DNA of 64,000 nucleotides from Linnemannia elongata (Eukaryota > Mortierellomycota > Mortierellomycetes > Mortierellales > Mortierellaceae): assembly GCA_036320915.1 (NCBI GenBank), contig JAXBDG010000007.1, positions 1,736,001 to 1,800,000 on the forward strand, given 5' to 3'. Positions 22,501-34,431 of the stretch are shown here, piece after piece. Below the pieces are notes generated by a model that had not been told where the DNA came from, did no database searches, and was given only the letters and a program-made list of their open reading frames with translations. Made by a program: the position numbers and the translations under genes. Position 1 is the first letter of the stretch. Every line of letters begins with the position of its first letter.

Positions 22501-24500
22501 ATCGTGGACGACGAGGGGGTCTTTACGTTCTTACCATGCTCCAAAAGGATCGTGACGAGTTTGTAGAGCAGATTAAGGCCGCTAAGGATATTCGGAAACG
22601 AGTCTTGTCCGGTAACCAGCTTTTCCAGACGAATTTTATCACGGAAATGACTGCCCAACCACTATCGTCAACATCACCATCATCGACATCGGCATTGTCA
22701 AGTTGTTTGGATGGAAAGCGTGTGACCTGCACGGCCCCTTACCTCAACGTGCTGGATCTCAAGAAGCGCTTGGTTGTCGGAACGGAGAATGGACTGTATA
22801 TTGGAATGGAGGATGACCCAGCGAGCTTCCGACTTGCCATTGACGAAATCAACGTCAGTCAGATCAGCGTCCTGGAGGCTTACCACATGCTCCTGATATT
22901 GTCTGGCAAGATCTTGAAGGCGTACAACATCAGCTGTCTGGAGCCTAACGCCGACAAGTCCCTTCAGGTTGGTCAGCAGGTGGGCAAGAGCGTTCAATAC
23001 TTCACCATCGGCGAGTACGATGGGAAGACGCTTTTGGCTGTGATGCGGAAGAAGGGTTCGAGTGAGAGCCAGTTCTCAGTCTACGAGCCCGTCGAGAACG
23101 CTGTCCTTGCAGGCCACCACCACCGTGGACTTAGTCTGAGTTTTGGAAAGTCGAACAAGTCGGAGTGGTTCAAGGCTCAGTACGATTTCTATGTTGCATC
23201 CGACTCTTCCCAGCTGATCATGTTCTCCAAAATGGTGTGTGTTGTCTGTCCCAAGGGATTCGAGCTGTTGAGTTTGGACAACCTGAAGGAGACGCAGATT
23301 TTCCCCGCCAAGGGCGACCCTGACTTTGCATTCTTGGCTAAGAAGGCAGACAGTGCCCCCGTCAACATGTTCAAGATCTCTGCCGATGAATTTTTCATGT
23401 GCTACACAGGTATGCCTTTAGAACTTCCCCCCCCCCCCTCTTCTCCAGGCTTTCTATTGATTTGAGCAGAGTTTAACATATCTACGCCTTGTTCACTTAT
23501 AGATTTCGCGTTCACGATGACAAAGGCAGGAGGACTTGCTCCGAAGGCATTCATTGAGTGGGAAGGTCGCCCAGATTCCTTCGCCCTTGTGCACCCGTAC
23601 ATTATCGCGGTGGAGAACGATCTGATTGAGATTCGACATGTTGAGACCGGTGCACTGGAGCAGCTCATTTTTGGCGACAATATTCGTTTGCTCTACTCGG
23701 ATGTTGATCTTATGGGCAAGAATGTGATCCACCTGCTCATGGTATGTAGTTAATCTTCCTTGTTTGTTTCAGGTATACCACTCTGTCAACCAAGCCTACA
23801 AACAACAAGACATGTAACCTCACTGTTTATTATTCGCCTTTCACGTTAGTCTGATCCAAAGAAGCCAGATCTTCGACAGATCGTCAAGCTGTCCAAAGCC
23901 CCTGCCCGCAAAACCACTATGGAGCCTATCCGATACCAACCCAAGACCTCGTTCACGTCCCAGTCGGATCTGTTCTCGCCGAGTGCTAGCCGAAGATTAT
24001 CGACTGCACCCAAGACTCCTCTTTCGCCTTCTTTCCCAACATCGATCAACTCCCCTACTTACCCTGCAGCACCAGCCATCCCTGTTCGACCACACTCTCA
24101 GTTCATCCAGAGCCAATACGGTGTGGTCTCTGGAGTTCCCAGCAATGGTGTCCAGCAAGGGTACAAGAAAGAAGAATCACCTCCTATTGTTTATATGGAC
24201 ATGCCAGTGCCTCAGCCGTACGTCCCTTCGACGTCCTACTCAACACCCAAGTACAGCACTGCCTCAATACCCTCTGCGAGACCACCATCTTCGCCTAGCT
24301 ATGCGCACAAGCGTCTGTCTGGCACGCCATTGACACTCTATCCTGTGCAAGAGACACCTGAGAATCCCAGCGATAATCCGTATGCGGCAGGCCATAGCCA
24401 AGGATACCCTCAAGTGTTCCCAGTGGCGGCCCCTGCGCCCATTGCTGGACCTCCTTCAGTCCCTGTCCCTGTTCAATATGTAGACTCGCCTTTCCTGTGA
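19598..24500 (+). CDS. ROM2: Rho1 guanine nucleotide exchange factor, Rom2 type
   Basis: Seven exons (19598-20602, 20737-21027, 21145-21333, 21428-22183, 22275-23409, 23503-23741, 23850-24500) encode 1421 residues. The N-terminal ~285 residues are Gln/Pro/Ser-rich. A DEP-like domain follows (about 290-400), then the RhoGEF (DH) domain (about 466-670) with EIIFEVIKTEHNFVRDLELL and the conserved LSQPYQRLPRYPLLL helix. Next are a PH-like domain (about 700-850) interrupted by a Ser/Ala-rich loop and a CNH (citron homology) domain (about 890-1195). A disordered Pro-rich tail ends it. DEP-DH-PH-CNH is the layout of yeast Rom1/Rom2, which load GTP on Rho1 at the plasma membrane to drive glucan synthesis and the cell-wall MAP kinase cascade. 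ThrRS starts 172 nt after its stop. Confidence 0.93.
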
Positions 24501-24672
24501 GAGCCAAAAGTTGTGGCTTGTTTTTAAAGAAGTCTGTGACTCTTCGAAAGTTTCATGGCGGAAATAAAAAAAAAGGAGCTCACATGGACGCAGAGAGTAA
24601 ACAAATAAATAGCTGTGAAAAAGGCCATTCTCTCACGAACCATTCATCATCCCAGTTCAACATCAAACAACC

Positions 24673-27600
24673 ATGGCTGAAATCGAGAAGAAGGTCGACG
24701 ATCTGACCCTGAACCCCCCCGCTGCCGACAAGCCCCAGGGAAAGCCCAAGGAGAAGAAGGCTAAGAAGCCCGTTGCCGAGGGCTCCTACCCCCTTGAGGT
24801 ACTTTCCTTGATTCACACTTCACATTCATACCTACAGGACAGCATACGCCATACCACGCCAGCCCAAACACTCTTTCCTGCTCACTAGTTGTCACTTGGC
24901 TGCTTGTTCCGACTGGAGCTGTCAGGAAGACTCAAAAGACGCAACACCCTTTACAGGAGGCGAATAACAAGACACCGTCTCGTTCCTTGGATTTATTCAT
25001 TCGACTTGGTGGCAAACAATCGAAACACAACAACAACCGTCGACTAGTAGCCTCGAAGAACAATGACTCACGCTCGCATTCCTCGTTTTGTTTTTTTGTG
25101 TTTGGCGCACGTTACTTCTTTCTCCCCTAGGTCTCCCCTACCCCCGAGTATGTCGCTCACCGTATCGCCATGTTCGACGAGCTCAAGAAGAAGGCTGACG
25201 AGGCTGACGCTGGTAAGAGGCCACTTTCGAGACTGACAGGAAGGAGACTTTTCATTTGGCAGTTCTTTCCCACAGCCCACGACTGACACGATTGCTTTAC
25301 CTTTTATCTGCTGTCGATTGCTTGTCCTTTGCGCTGTTTAGCCCAGCCTCGCGTCCCTATCACCATCACTATGCCCGATGGCTCTACCCGCGAGGGAACC
25401 GCCTGGGAGACTTCGCCCTTGGATATCGCCAAGCAGATCGCCAAGTCTCTTGCGGAGCGCGTCGTCATTGCCAAGGTAAATGAAACAAAGATGCAGCGCA
25501 GCTTGAAGGACGCGACCAAATGTTATTTCTCATGGTGGAGCGCAAACAATGATCATGAGTGTCTCTAACGCGAAGATAACACTTACCCGAAACTGCTTGT
25601 TATGAAAATAGGTTGACAAGGTTCTTTGGGATTTAGAGAGACCCATGGTTGCTTCGTGCAAGCTTGAGCTCTTGGACTTTGAGAACGAGGAGGGCAAGGC
25701 CGTTTTCTGGCACTCGTCTGCTCACGTTTTGGGAGAGGCTTGCGAAAAGCACTACGGATGCCATTTGTGCATTGGACCACCAATTGAGGATGGTTTCTAC
25801 TACGAGATGGCCATGAAGGATGAGCGGTATGTTTATATATCCTGGATTTCAAGGATGATTGCAATCGTTGCACAGGACATTACTTAGAAAATGAGGTTTT
25901 CATGTTACTTATCGATGATTTCGATCTATTCTATCGCTCTTAGCGTTGTTTCCCAGAGCGACTATGCTAACTTGGAGACTTGCGCCAAGAACGCCATCAA
26001 GGAGAAGCAGCAGTTTGTCCGTTTGGAGATGAAGAAGGAGGAACTCTTGGAGATGTTCAAGGTTAGTTCACCACTTACTTTTATTGACGGTATTTTACGA
26101 CTTCTCCTTGAGGAATGGTAGATCAAGATACTGTGAACTGATATCGGACCCTCTCTCTTTACGTTCTCAACTACAGCACAACCAATACAAGGTTCACTTG
26201 ATCCAATCCAAGATCCCCGATGGTACCTCCACCACCGTCTACCGTTGCGGACCCTTGATCGATTTGTGCCGTGGACCCCATATCCCCAACACTGGCAGAA
26301 TCAAGGCCTTTGCCGTCATGAAGGCAAGTACCAACTCTTGGTGTTGTGCATATTCTCCTTTGCGATACAGGAAGCAAACAATGAACGCTCATTTAGAAGC
26401 ACGGTGTTTTTAACCTATTTCAACCTTTAATTAACGTGATAAATTAGAACTCTGCTTCGTACTTCTTGGGTGATGCCAAGAACGACTCTCTTCAGCGTAT
26501 CTATGGTGTCTCCTTCCCCGACACCAAGCAGATGACTGAGCACAAGAAGTTCTTGGAGGAGGCCGCCAAGCGTGACCATCGCAAGATTGGAAAGGAGCAG
26601 GAGCTGTTCTTCTTCCACGATCTCTCCCCCGGTTCGTGCTTCTTCCTCCCTCACGGAGCCCGTATCTACAACACCCTTATGGACTTCATCAAGGGCGAGT
26701 ACCACAAGCGCGGATACACTGAGGTTATGTCGCCCAACATGTACAACGTCAAGTTGTGGCACACTTCGGGACATTGGCAGAACTACCAGGAGAACATGTT
26801 TTCGTTCCCCGTTGAGAAGGATACCTTTGCTCTCAAGCCCATGAACTGCCCTGGACACTGCTTGATGTTCGGTGTTCGTGAGCGTTCGTACCGTGAGCTC
26901 CCCCTCCGTTTCGCCGATTTCGGTGTCCTTCACCGTAACGAAGCCTCTGGAGCCCTCAGCGGTTTGACCCGTGTCCGTCGTTTCCAGCAGGACGATGCTC
27001 ACTTGTTCTGCCGTCTCGACCAGCTCGGAGCTGAGATGGATGCCACCCTCGACTTCTTGCAGTACGTCTACGGTATTTTCGGATTCGAGTTCTCCTTGGC
27101 TCTTTCCACCCGCCCTGAGAAGTTCCTCGGAAAGATTGAGGAGTGGGACATTGCCGAGAAGGTAATACAAATGTTTCGTCTCTTTTGTGGTGGCGTTGAC
27201 AATTGACCACGTTTTGGGACAAACATTTAGAGTTGCTAACAAAACAAATGTGCTCTTTGTGATACTTAGCATCTCACTGATGCCCTTAACCGCTTCGGTC
27301 GCCCATGGACCATCAACCCCGAGGATGGTGCTTTCTACGGACCCAAGATTGATATTTTGATCCGCGACAGTTTGCGCCGTAGCCATCAGTGCGCCACCAT
27401 TCAGCTCGACTTCCAATTGCCCGAGCGTTTCGGACTCGAGTACCGCAACAGCGGAGGAGAGGCCTCTGATTTCTCTCGCCCTCTTATTATCCATCGTGCC
27501 ATGTTGGGATCTTTGGAGCGTATGATTGCCATTTTGACCGAGTCTTGCGCTGGTCGCTGGGACTTCTGGTTGTCCCCTCGCCAGGTTCAGGTGATCCCTG

Positions 27601-27899
27601 TTGCTGGTGCCTTGATCCCTTACGCTGAGAAGGTGCAGAAGCAGCTCCACGATGCTGGTTTCTTTGTTGATGTCGATACTTCTGACTCGACCTTGAACAA
27701 GAAGATCCGTAACGCCGAGATTGCCCAGTACAACTTTATCTTTGTTGTTGGTGCCGAGGAGGAGTCATCCAACTCTGTCAACGTCCGCAGCCGTGATGAT
27801 GTTGACAGCAAGGCCAAGGGTCAGGTCCGTCCCTTGGAGGAGGTTCTCCTTAAGCTCAAGGAGTTGAAGGACAATAAGCTGCGTGGCTCCCGCATCTAA
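24673..27899 (+). CDS. THS1: Threonyl-tRNA synthetase, cytoplasmic type
   Basis: Eight exons (24673-24798, 25131-25212, 25342-25475, 25612-25826, 25944-26061, 26177-26323, 26448-27161, 27270-27899) encode 721 residues, close to yeast Ths1. A Lys-rich N-terminal extension comes first. Then come a TGS domain ([14 protein letters not shown], about 71-135), the editing domain with [12 protein letters not shown] and [12 protein letters not shown], and the class II core. The core has zinc-binding MNCPGHC, motif 2 ([19 protein letters not shown]) and motif 3 ([11 protein letters not shown]). The C-terminal anticodon-binding domain ends KLRGSRI. It charges tRNA-Thr with threonine. There is no obvious mitochondrial presequence, though an alternative start could add one. 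Intron 6 uses a GC donor. The strong C-ending codon preference fits high expression. Confidence 0.96.
26324..26447 (+). other. GC-AG intron 6 of threonyl-tRNA synthetase
   Basis: The exon ends ATGAAG and the intron begins GCAAGT, the known strong consensus of GC-AG introns. It ends AATTAG before AACTCTGCTTCG. The join gives [14 protein letters not shown], the expected conserved sequence, with phase 0 on both sides. Confidence 0.85.
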
Positions 27900-29350
27900 G
27901 TCTGTTGATCCGCTGGGGTAACGAGTACGTTTAATAGTGTATGGAAATATATATGTGTTTTTTCTCAATCGCCAGTTGCTTCCTTGATGGTGGAGGCTTT
28001 GTGGGATGAAAGGTTCTATGTGTTTTGTGCAACCCTTAACCGCACAAATGCAACGATTAAGCATCACAGTCACTTTTTTGGCGAAAGTTGGGGTTGTTCT
28101 GCGGACTTCAAAACGATGTCCGAATGTCGAACCAAGGGGATTTCGAATGAATAAGCGCAATTGTCGAAACACAACAACAACCTGCAACTTTGCAACAACA
28201 ATAGAGAGAGAGAAAAAAGACCAATGCGACGAAAAGGCTAAAAGGAGAGAGGACGGGAGGAAATGTTTCTTTTTACAAGAGAGTGAGTGAGTGATTGAGG
28301 GTGAGTATGAGCATAAGCACAAGCATAGGATGCACATGGGTGTGTGGATCTTGGACGGTATCTTTGCTCAGCGATTCATGGTCGCAGGAAGAAAAAAGGG
28401 GCTGGGTGAAAAAGATATCGTTGCCAAGTGATCTCCTTTGATTCTGTTGCTGTGTGAATTCCTTTGTCCTTCAAAGGGAGTTAAGCAAGAGGGCCCTGCT
28501 AATGGATGATCATGCTCTTCATCTGTGATCCTGAGGAAACGAGCAGGGTTCTGAAGAGTGACTGATTGAATGATCCTCATGCTCGAGGAAATGACCCGGG
28601 GTGACCTCTACAACCACTCTTACCACCTGCGTCTTTCCCACCATCGATGGTTGAAGAACAAGATAAAGAGCCAAGGATTGTTACTGAACTGAGAGTGAAG
28701 TGAAGTGGTACAAGAGCTCGGAATCCGACAGCAACCCTCTGGGTCCTTTCTTGTGTCTGGTCTTTGGTCTTGCCTTTGTCTGGTCGGGGGACCAACAAAA
28801 AAAAAATCTACTTGACCACGATAAAGTAATAAATATCCATTACTGTAATACTTATCGCACCCAGTCAAGGGCAAAGGACAACAGGGCAAGACATCCCGAG
28901 TCTTGGTTCATTCCCCCTTCCCCTTACTTTGCTGTTGTTGCTGACAATGGCCTTTTCTCAATCGCAACTCATTGGTGCAAATCGCATACTACAATTCTTT
29001 GCAAAGTGTTCCTGACTTTGATTTTGTTTACTGTGTTTTTTGTTTTTGCCATCCTTCCTTCATAAAAGTCTCCAACTCTTTGACTTTTTTCCCTCTTTTT
29101 CTTCTTTCTTTCTTTCCTTCTTCCTCTTCCTCTTTCTCCTCCTCCTCTCCACCCCCTCCTCCATCCTTCCTCTTCCGACCTCTCGCCTCGGCCGTTCCCC
29201 TTTTTTTGTCTCTCTCCTTCCCTTCCACCCTCCCCCAACCCCAACGAGACAATCATCCTATCCAGGGCTTTGTAATATCTTTTATCATCCGAGCGTGATC
29301 CACCAAATTTTTTCAGGAACGGACTCTATCGACACATTCAGGATACAAAG
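27900..29350. promoter_or_regulatory. ThrRS 3' region and desaturase promoter
   Basis: No gene is supported. The left part is the ThrRS 3' UTR. From about 29060 to 29240 the plus strand is almost purely pyrimidine, followed by a short leader to ATG 29351. This matches the CT-rich leaders before the other plus-strand genes and is the likely transcription start region of the desaturase. Confidence 0.5.
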
Positions 29351-30541
29351 ATGGCTCCTCCCAACACTATCGATGCCGGTTTAACCCACCGCCACGTTGT
29401 CAACCCCACTGCTGCCCCCGTCAAGGCTGCCTATGAGCGCAACTATGAGCTCCCCGAGTTCACAATCAAGGAAATCCGCGAGTGCATCCCTGCCCACTGC
29501 TTCGAGCGTTCCGGCTTCCGTGGTCTCTGCCATGTTGCCATCGATCTCACCTGGGCCTCGCTCCTCTTCTTGGCCGCCACCCAGATCGACAAGTTTGAGA
29601 ACCCTCTGATTCGTTACTTGGCCTGGCCTGTCTACTGGGTGATGCAGGGCATTGTCTGCACGGGTATCTGGGTCCTTGCCCACGAGTGCGGCCACCAGTC
29701 GTTCTCGACCTCCAAGACCCTCAACAACACCGTTGGCTGGATCTTGCACTCGTTCCTTTTGGTCCCCTACCACTCCTGGAGAATCTCGCACTCGAAGCAT
29801 CATAAGGCCACCGGACACATGACCAAGGACCAGGTCTTTGTCCCCAAGACCCGTACCCAGGTTGGATTGCCCGCCAAGAAGGAGAATGTCGTCGAGGAGG
29901 ATGAGGCCGTTCACTTGGACGAGGAGGCCCCCATTGTGACCCTTTTCTGGATGCTCGTCCAATTCACGTTCGGTTGGCCCGCCTACCTGGCTGTTAACGC
30001 CTCGGGCCAGGACTATGGCCAGTGGACCTCCCACTTTCACACCTGGTCGCCCATCTTTGAAGCCCGCAACTTCACCGACGTTATCCTCTCTGATCTCGGA
30101 GTTCTTGTCACCTTGGGAGCCCTCATCTACGCCTCTCTCCAGACCTCGCTTCTTGCTGTGACAAAGTACTACATTGTCCCCTACCTCTTTGTCAACTTTT
30201 GGTTGGTCCTCATCACCTTCCTCCAGCATACCGACCCTAAGTTGCCCCACTACCGCGAGAACGTTTGGAACTTCCAGCGCGGAGCCCTCTGCACCGTTGA
30301 CCGCTCGTTCGGCAAGTTCTTGGACCACATGTTTCACGGTATCGTTCACACCCACGTTGCCCACCATTTGTTCTCCCAGATGCCATTCTACCATGCTGAG
30401 GAAGCCACCGCCTGCCTCAAGAAGCTCCTCGGCAAGCACTACATCTACGATGATACCCCTATCGTCCTTGCCACCTGGAGATCCTTCCGCGAGTGCCGAT
30501 TTGTCGAAGACGAGGGCGACGTTGTCTTCTTCAAGAAGTAA
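29351..30541 (+). CDS. FAD2: Delta-12 (oleate) fatty acid desaturase
   Basis: A single exon encodes 396 residues. The three His boxes of membrane-bound acyl desaturases are HECGH (111-115), HSKHH (147-151) and HVAHH (335-339), all needed to bind the di-iron centre. Hydrophobic segments flank them as expected for an ER protein with four membrane passes. The N-terminus MAPPNTIDAGLT and overall length closely recall the Mortierella delta-12 enzyme, which converts oleate to linoleate as the entry step to arachidonic acid; the related omega-3 desaturase starts differently. No fused cytochrome b5 is present, so an external donor is implied. Codon use is strongly C-ending, suggesting high expression. 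A shift to delta-15 activity cannot be excluded from sequence alone. Confidence 0.93.
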   Translation: MAPPNTIDAGLTHRHVVNPTAAPVKAAYERNYELPEFTIKEIRECIPAHCFERSGFRGLCHVAIDLTWASLLFLAATQIDKFENPLIRYLAWPVYWVMQGIVCTGIWVLAHECGHQSFSTSKTLNNTVGWILHSFLLVPYHSWRISHSKHHKATGHMTKDQVFVPKTRTQVGLPAKKENVVEEDEAVHLDEEAPIVTLFWMLVQFTFGWPAYLAVNASGQDYGQWTSHFHTWSPIFEARNFTDVILSDLGVLVTLGALIYASLQTSLLAVTKYYIVPYLFVNFWLVLITFLQHTDPKLPHYRENVWNFQRGALCTVDRSFGKFLDHMFHGIVHTHVAHHLFSQMPFYHAEEATACLKKLLGKHYIYDDTPIVLATWRSFRECRFVEDEGDVVFFKK

Positions 30542-31341
30542 GCTCGTCTTGTCCGTTTCGTCTTGACGGTCCACCCCCGTATGAACATCGTTGTGCAGCC
30601 ATTGGCACATAATCCTTGCGAGTTCGTATACTTTCTTTCTGTTTAACACAACAAAAACAAACCTAAAAAAATACACCCCATAAAAGCATTTTCGTTTGTC
30701 GTAGGATTAGACAACATCACCATTTTTTTTCAAACAATAACATAAACAAGTTCCTCTCTTTGAGGAACTTACCAAACAAACTCTCATTCTCATTTGCTTT
30801 CCAATTCATCGCCTTTTTTTTTATTTTGTTTTTTTTCCGAACTTTTTCCTGTATGTGTTTTTCATTCACGGAGTAGAAAAACGTTTTTTGTGTTCTTTAA
30901 CGGAAAACGTGAGCATTCGGAAAACAGAAGATAACAATTATTATTTTTTTGGTTTCTGCACACTGTTTTCCTTGTTTTTCTTCCCCCTTTTTTTTGATCC
31001 TGTAAAGTAATTTCTCATGGAAGAAAAACTGCATGTGTTTAGTTGGATCTTTCATTTTGCATATGATTGCGGCAGTGGTATTTGTGCAATGTCAGCATTG
31101 AAGCGGATGTGGAATAAAATGTGCACGAAGTTAGAGCAGAAGAGAAAACAAGACGTGATGGCGTTTGTGAAAGGGAGCCAACTAGGGGGGGGGAGGTTTG
31201 TGTGGAAATGGCTATGCGAAAACCCCATTGTGAGAGCCAAATGATTCTTTTCAGTTTTTCAGCCACTGTCAAGTTGCTCAGGTATTCCTCGTTTTTTTTT
31301 CTCTGTCCAGTATGCCTTGTTTTTCTTTCTTTCTCTCTCTC

Positions 31342-31368
31342 TTTTTTTTTTTTTTTTTTTTTTTTTTT
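31342..31368 (+). repeat. T27 homopolymer
   Basis: An unbroken run of 27 T inside a CT-rich stretch of the gene-poor region. Confidence 0.95.
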
Positions 31369-33699
31369 CTTGCTTGGCCCATTCCTCGACAGTTCACACG
31401 ATACAACAGCCTGTCTTTCATTCCCAGGGAAAAAGAGAAGATTTATTTCGCCCATGCCTCTTCCCTTCGAAAGCGCAGCAAGCAGCAATGCTTATTTTTT
31501 TTTTCTTTCATTCGTGATCTATCAAATGGACCCAAGAATGTTCTGATCAGATAAGCCTATTTCACTTCCCAACAAAAAAAATAACAATAAAAAAATGTCT
31601 GTCTGGTTTGAGGGGGAGAAAAGCAAAAGGGGCAGAGTAAGAGGGGTCTATCAAATATCACGTTATTTTTTCTGTCAATTTTCGTCTGCAAAAAATATAC
31701 AAAAAAAACTCGTGCATTGGCTGGAAGTGAAGGGGCAAAGTCCTAGCCTTGTAGTGCTTTCCTGCAGTGTGCATGTCAAACAAGGGAGGGCAGCTCGTTC
31801 TTTCCCGCAAGCTATACAGGAGTTGCATTCTACGGTTTTCATATTCGAGTCGGCCGAGTCCAAAGGGCGTAGCAATTTGGTGCACATGATGTCTTTTAGT
31901 TAACAAAAAAAACATATACAGCAAGTATCATGAGCTTGAGCATTGATATTCAACAAGTAGAAGCAAGGAGGGAGGGGCAGAAATATGAAGGCTCGAGGTG
32001 TTTTGCAACTATGTAACTAGCAAATGAGCTACGTCGCACGAAAACGAGGGTGTTAAAGGTGAGCGAGTGTTCATATCGTCACCAAGCTCACAATCGTCGT
32101 CATCGATCTCGTCAGTCCTCCTCCTCCCTCCCTAGAAGAGCTTTTTCCAAAGTCTATTTTGAATTTTTTGATGTTTTGACCACATCGCCTGTTGACCATG
32201 GCATGTGTGGCGTTACTCACAAAACCCCAAAACGAGTAAAGACCAAACGAACAAGAAGGGGGGGGAGGGGGGAAAGAATAAGAACGTCCGTCGTCATCTA
32301 GTTCAGAATAAAAAAGGGTTAGAAGGAACCTTTCTTTTTCTCTAAGATCGATCGTGTTGTCTTTAGTCTTGTTCGGATGAATACCCTTCAAGGCTAGCGA
32401 GCTGGAAAAGGGGACCAGCTGGCTGGAAAAGAAAGACCAATGATATTGAACCACTCAGACCATTGACCATTCAAGCTACCGTAAAGGGGGGACATGCAAC
32501 AAGCGCCCTTTTCTTTTCCATGACCATTTACTGGATCAGTAATTAACAAACAACCATGCAAAAAACACCCGTAAAAATCCACCGCTATCCACACCAAGAG
32601 CGAGGATGAGTGCGCGGAAAGAAAAGTTCTTTCTTCAGCACGGTAAAGTATCCTTCCATGAATGTCTTCCTTTCTCTCTCTTCCCCTGCCTTAATGCAAC
32701 TTTTCTGGCATCCCTTTGAAGGGTGTTCTAAAAGGGTCCGCATGACTAAGATACTCGATTTCTCTCCAATTGCTTAAGAATTACTTTCAAACCCTCAAAG
32801 TTATACTTGTACATCACTTCTCTTCTATGCATGACCAATGCTTCTTCCCATTTGGAGGTCACCCGACACAAGATCTCTTTAGATGAGTCTTCCTGGATGC
32901 AAACAGATTTGGGAACCAGAACTATTTTTCTCTGTCTCGCATAATGGGGATGCCTTCATTCATGGATGGGAAGGTAGGAACGTATAGGGGATCCTCCTTC
33001 CTTTTCTCCTTCCCACCTGGCAGTCGACTCATTCTTGCTCATAGCAATTATTTTTCAGTGACCACATGAACCAATGCATTTCCCTAACCTTCACTTTCCT
33101 ACTTATTCCCTGCCACTGTTTCAACATCATTCAGTCCATTTTGACCGTTCACAGACGAATCGCTTTCAACGATTTCTACTTGCCACTGTTGACCAAGTGC
33201 TCCACTAGGTGCCTTCGACTCCTCTCCTTTTCTTTAAAGGCAACTCTGTCAGTCGTCGGCTCATCCAATGGTCAAAAATAAGAGAGCGAATAAACAAAAG
33301 AAAATGCGGCGGAGTGTACCTGCGGTGGCATTGACCATCCTCTATTCCTCGCATCCTATGGACTTGATTATGCTTACGCTCTTGTTTTGTCTTTCTTGCC
33401 CTGCCTCGAGTTGCTCTGCAGTGAGAAGATGGATGTCCAGTAGGTTGATGCTGTGATTCTGGGCCCGCCCGTGTAACCTGTAAATCTTTGTTTTCCTTTG
33501 GACAGTAGTTGTATTGCATTCCCCATGTCCCTCGTCTAATCCACTCGCCCCCCCTCTTCCTCACTTTTTTGTTTTTGTTTACTGGAACATAGAGAGCGAG
33601 AGAGCACACACATCATCGCAAAGACCATAAACACAACACATCATCATCGTCACTCTCTATTCTCAGCCATTGGATGTTTACATGCACACAAACAAACAC

Positions 33700-34290
33700 A
33701 AACACCTTTATCTACCCTCGTCCTCTTTCCTCTTTCCCTCCTCTTTTTCTCTTCTTTCTTTTCTCTCTCTCCCTCCCTCGCATTATTGCGCTAATTCCTT
33801 CCTTACCGCTCTCCTCTCTCTCCTTCTCTATCTTACCCTGTTACTGCTCCGCCATAATAACGACAACAACCACAATTCTTGTTGTACTTTTACCCATCCG
33901 GCGCCCAATTTCACATCTTTCCGCAATCCCCTCTCTTTCTTCAATTACCCACCTTCACCTTCATAACCACCCCCACCGTTGACAAGAAGCACCAACTTCC
34001 TCTCGCCGGCCGTCGTTCAAAACACAGCCAGCTTTTCATTACTTAATCCACTTGCATACACCCAGACATACACATATCGCACCACACTGCCACCCTCTCC
34101 TCTCTCTCTCTTTCGCCGTCGCCGTTTCTCTTTTCCAATCGAGAGCACATTCTTACCAACCAAGGCGGTTTGCCCAATCCTCCACATTTTTGTTTCTTTG
34201 GTGTTCTTTTTCGACTCGACCCCTTCCCATTTTTTTTTGTTTTTTCCCTGCCTTCCTTCTCCCTTTTTCGACTTTCTTCCTACCACCGAC
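33700..34290 (+). promoter_or_regulatory. CT-rich leader of the C2-pseudokinase gene
   Basis: About 600 nt with strong pyrimidine bias on the coding strand end 140 nt before ATG 34432. Similar tracts precede the other plus-strand genes, so this is likely the core promoter and 5' UTR. The open frames across it are compositional. Confidence 0.5.
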
Positions 34291-34431
34291 CAGCATCCTC
34301 GACGAATCGATTCGTGCCTTGTCTCATCCCTCTTGCGTTCTTACGTCCCGAGGCAACATAACCGATAAACCATACGCACACATTTGCAATCAAATAAGGA
34401 ACTACAACGGACATATTCTTTTCCTCACAAG

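Larger units (their letters stand above)
30542..34431. other. 3.9-kb gene-poor region
   Basis: No protein family, tRNA or other RNA gene could be supported on either strand. The left 450 nt, AT-rich with several T runs, are probably the desaturase 3' UTR and terminator. A T27 run sits at 31342-31368. From about 33700 to 34290 the plus strand is strongly pyrimidine-rich and forms the leader or promoter of the C2-pseudokinase gene. An unseen non-coding RNA gene is possible. Confidence 0.5.

Noticed and set aside
26427..27650. Long antisense open frame (407 codons) opposite threonyl-tRNA synthetase
   Set aside because: It is a shadow of a strongly codon-biased gene and crosses that gene's intron. 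It has no family motif.
29381..30676. 431-codon antisense frame opposite the desaturase
   Set aside because: Opposite a clear desaturase with three His boxes; the frame results from C-ending codon bias.
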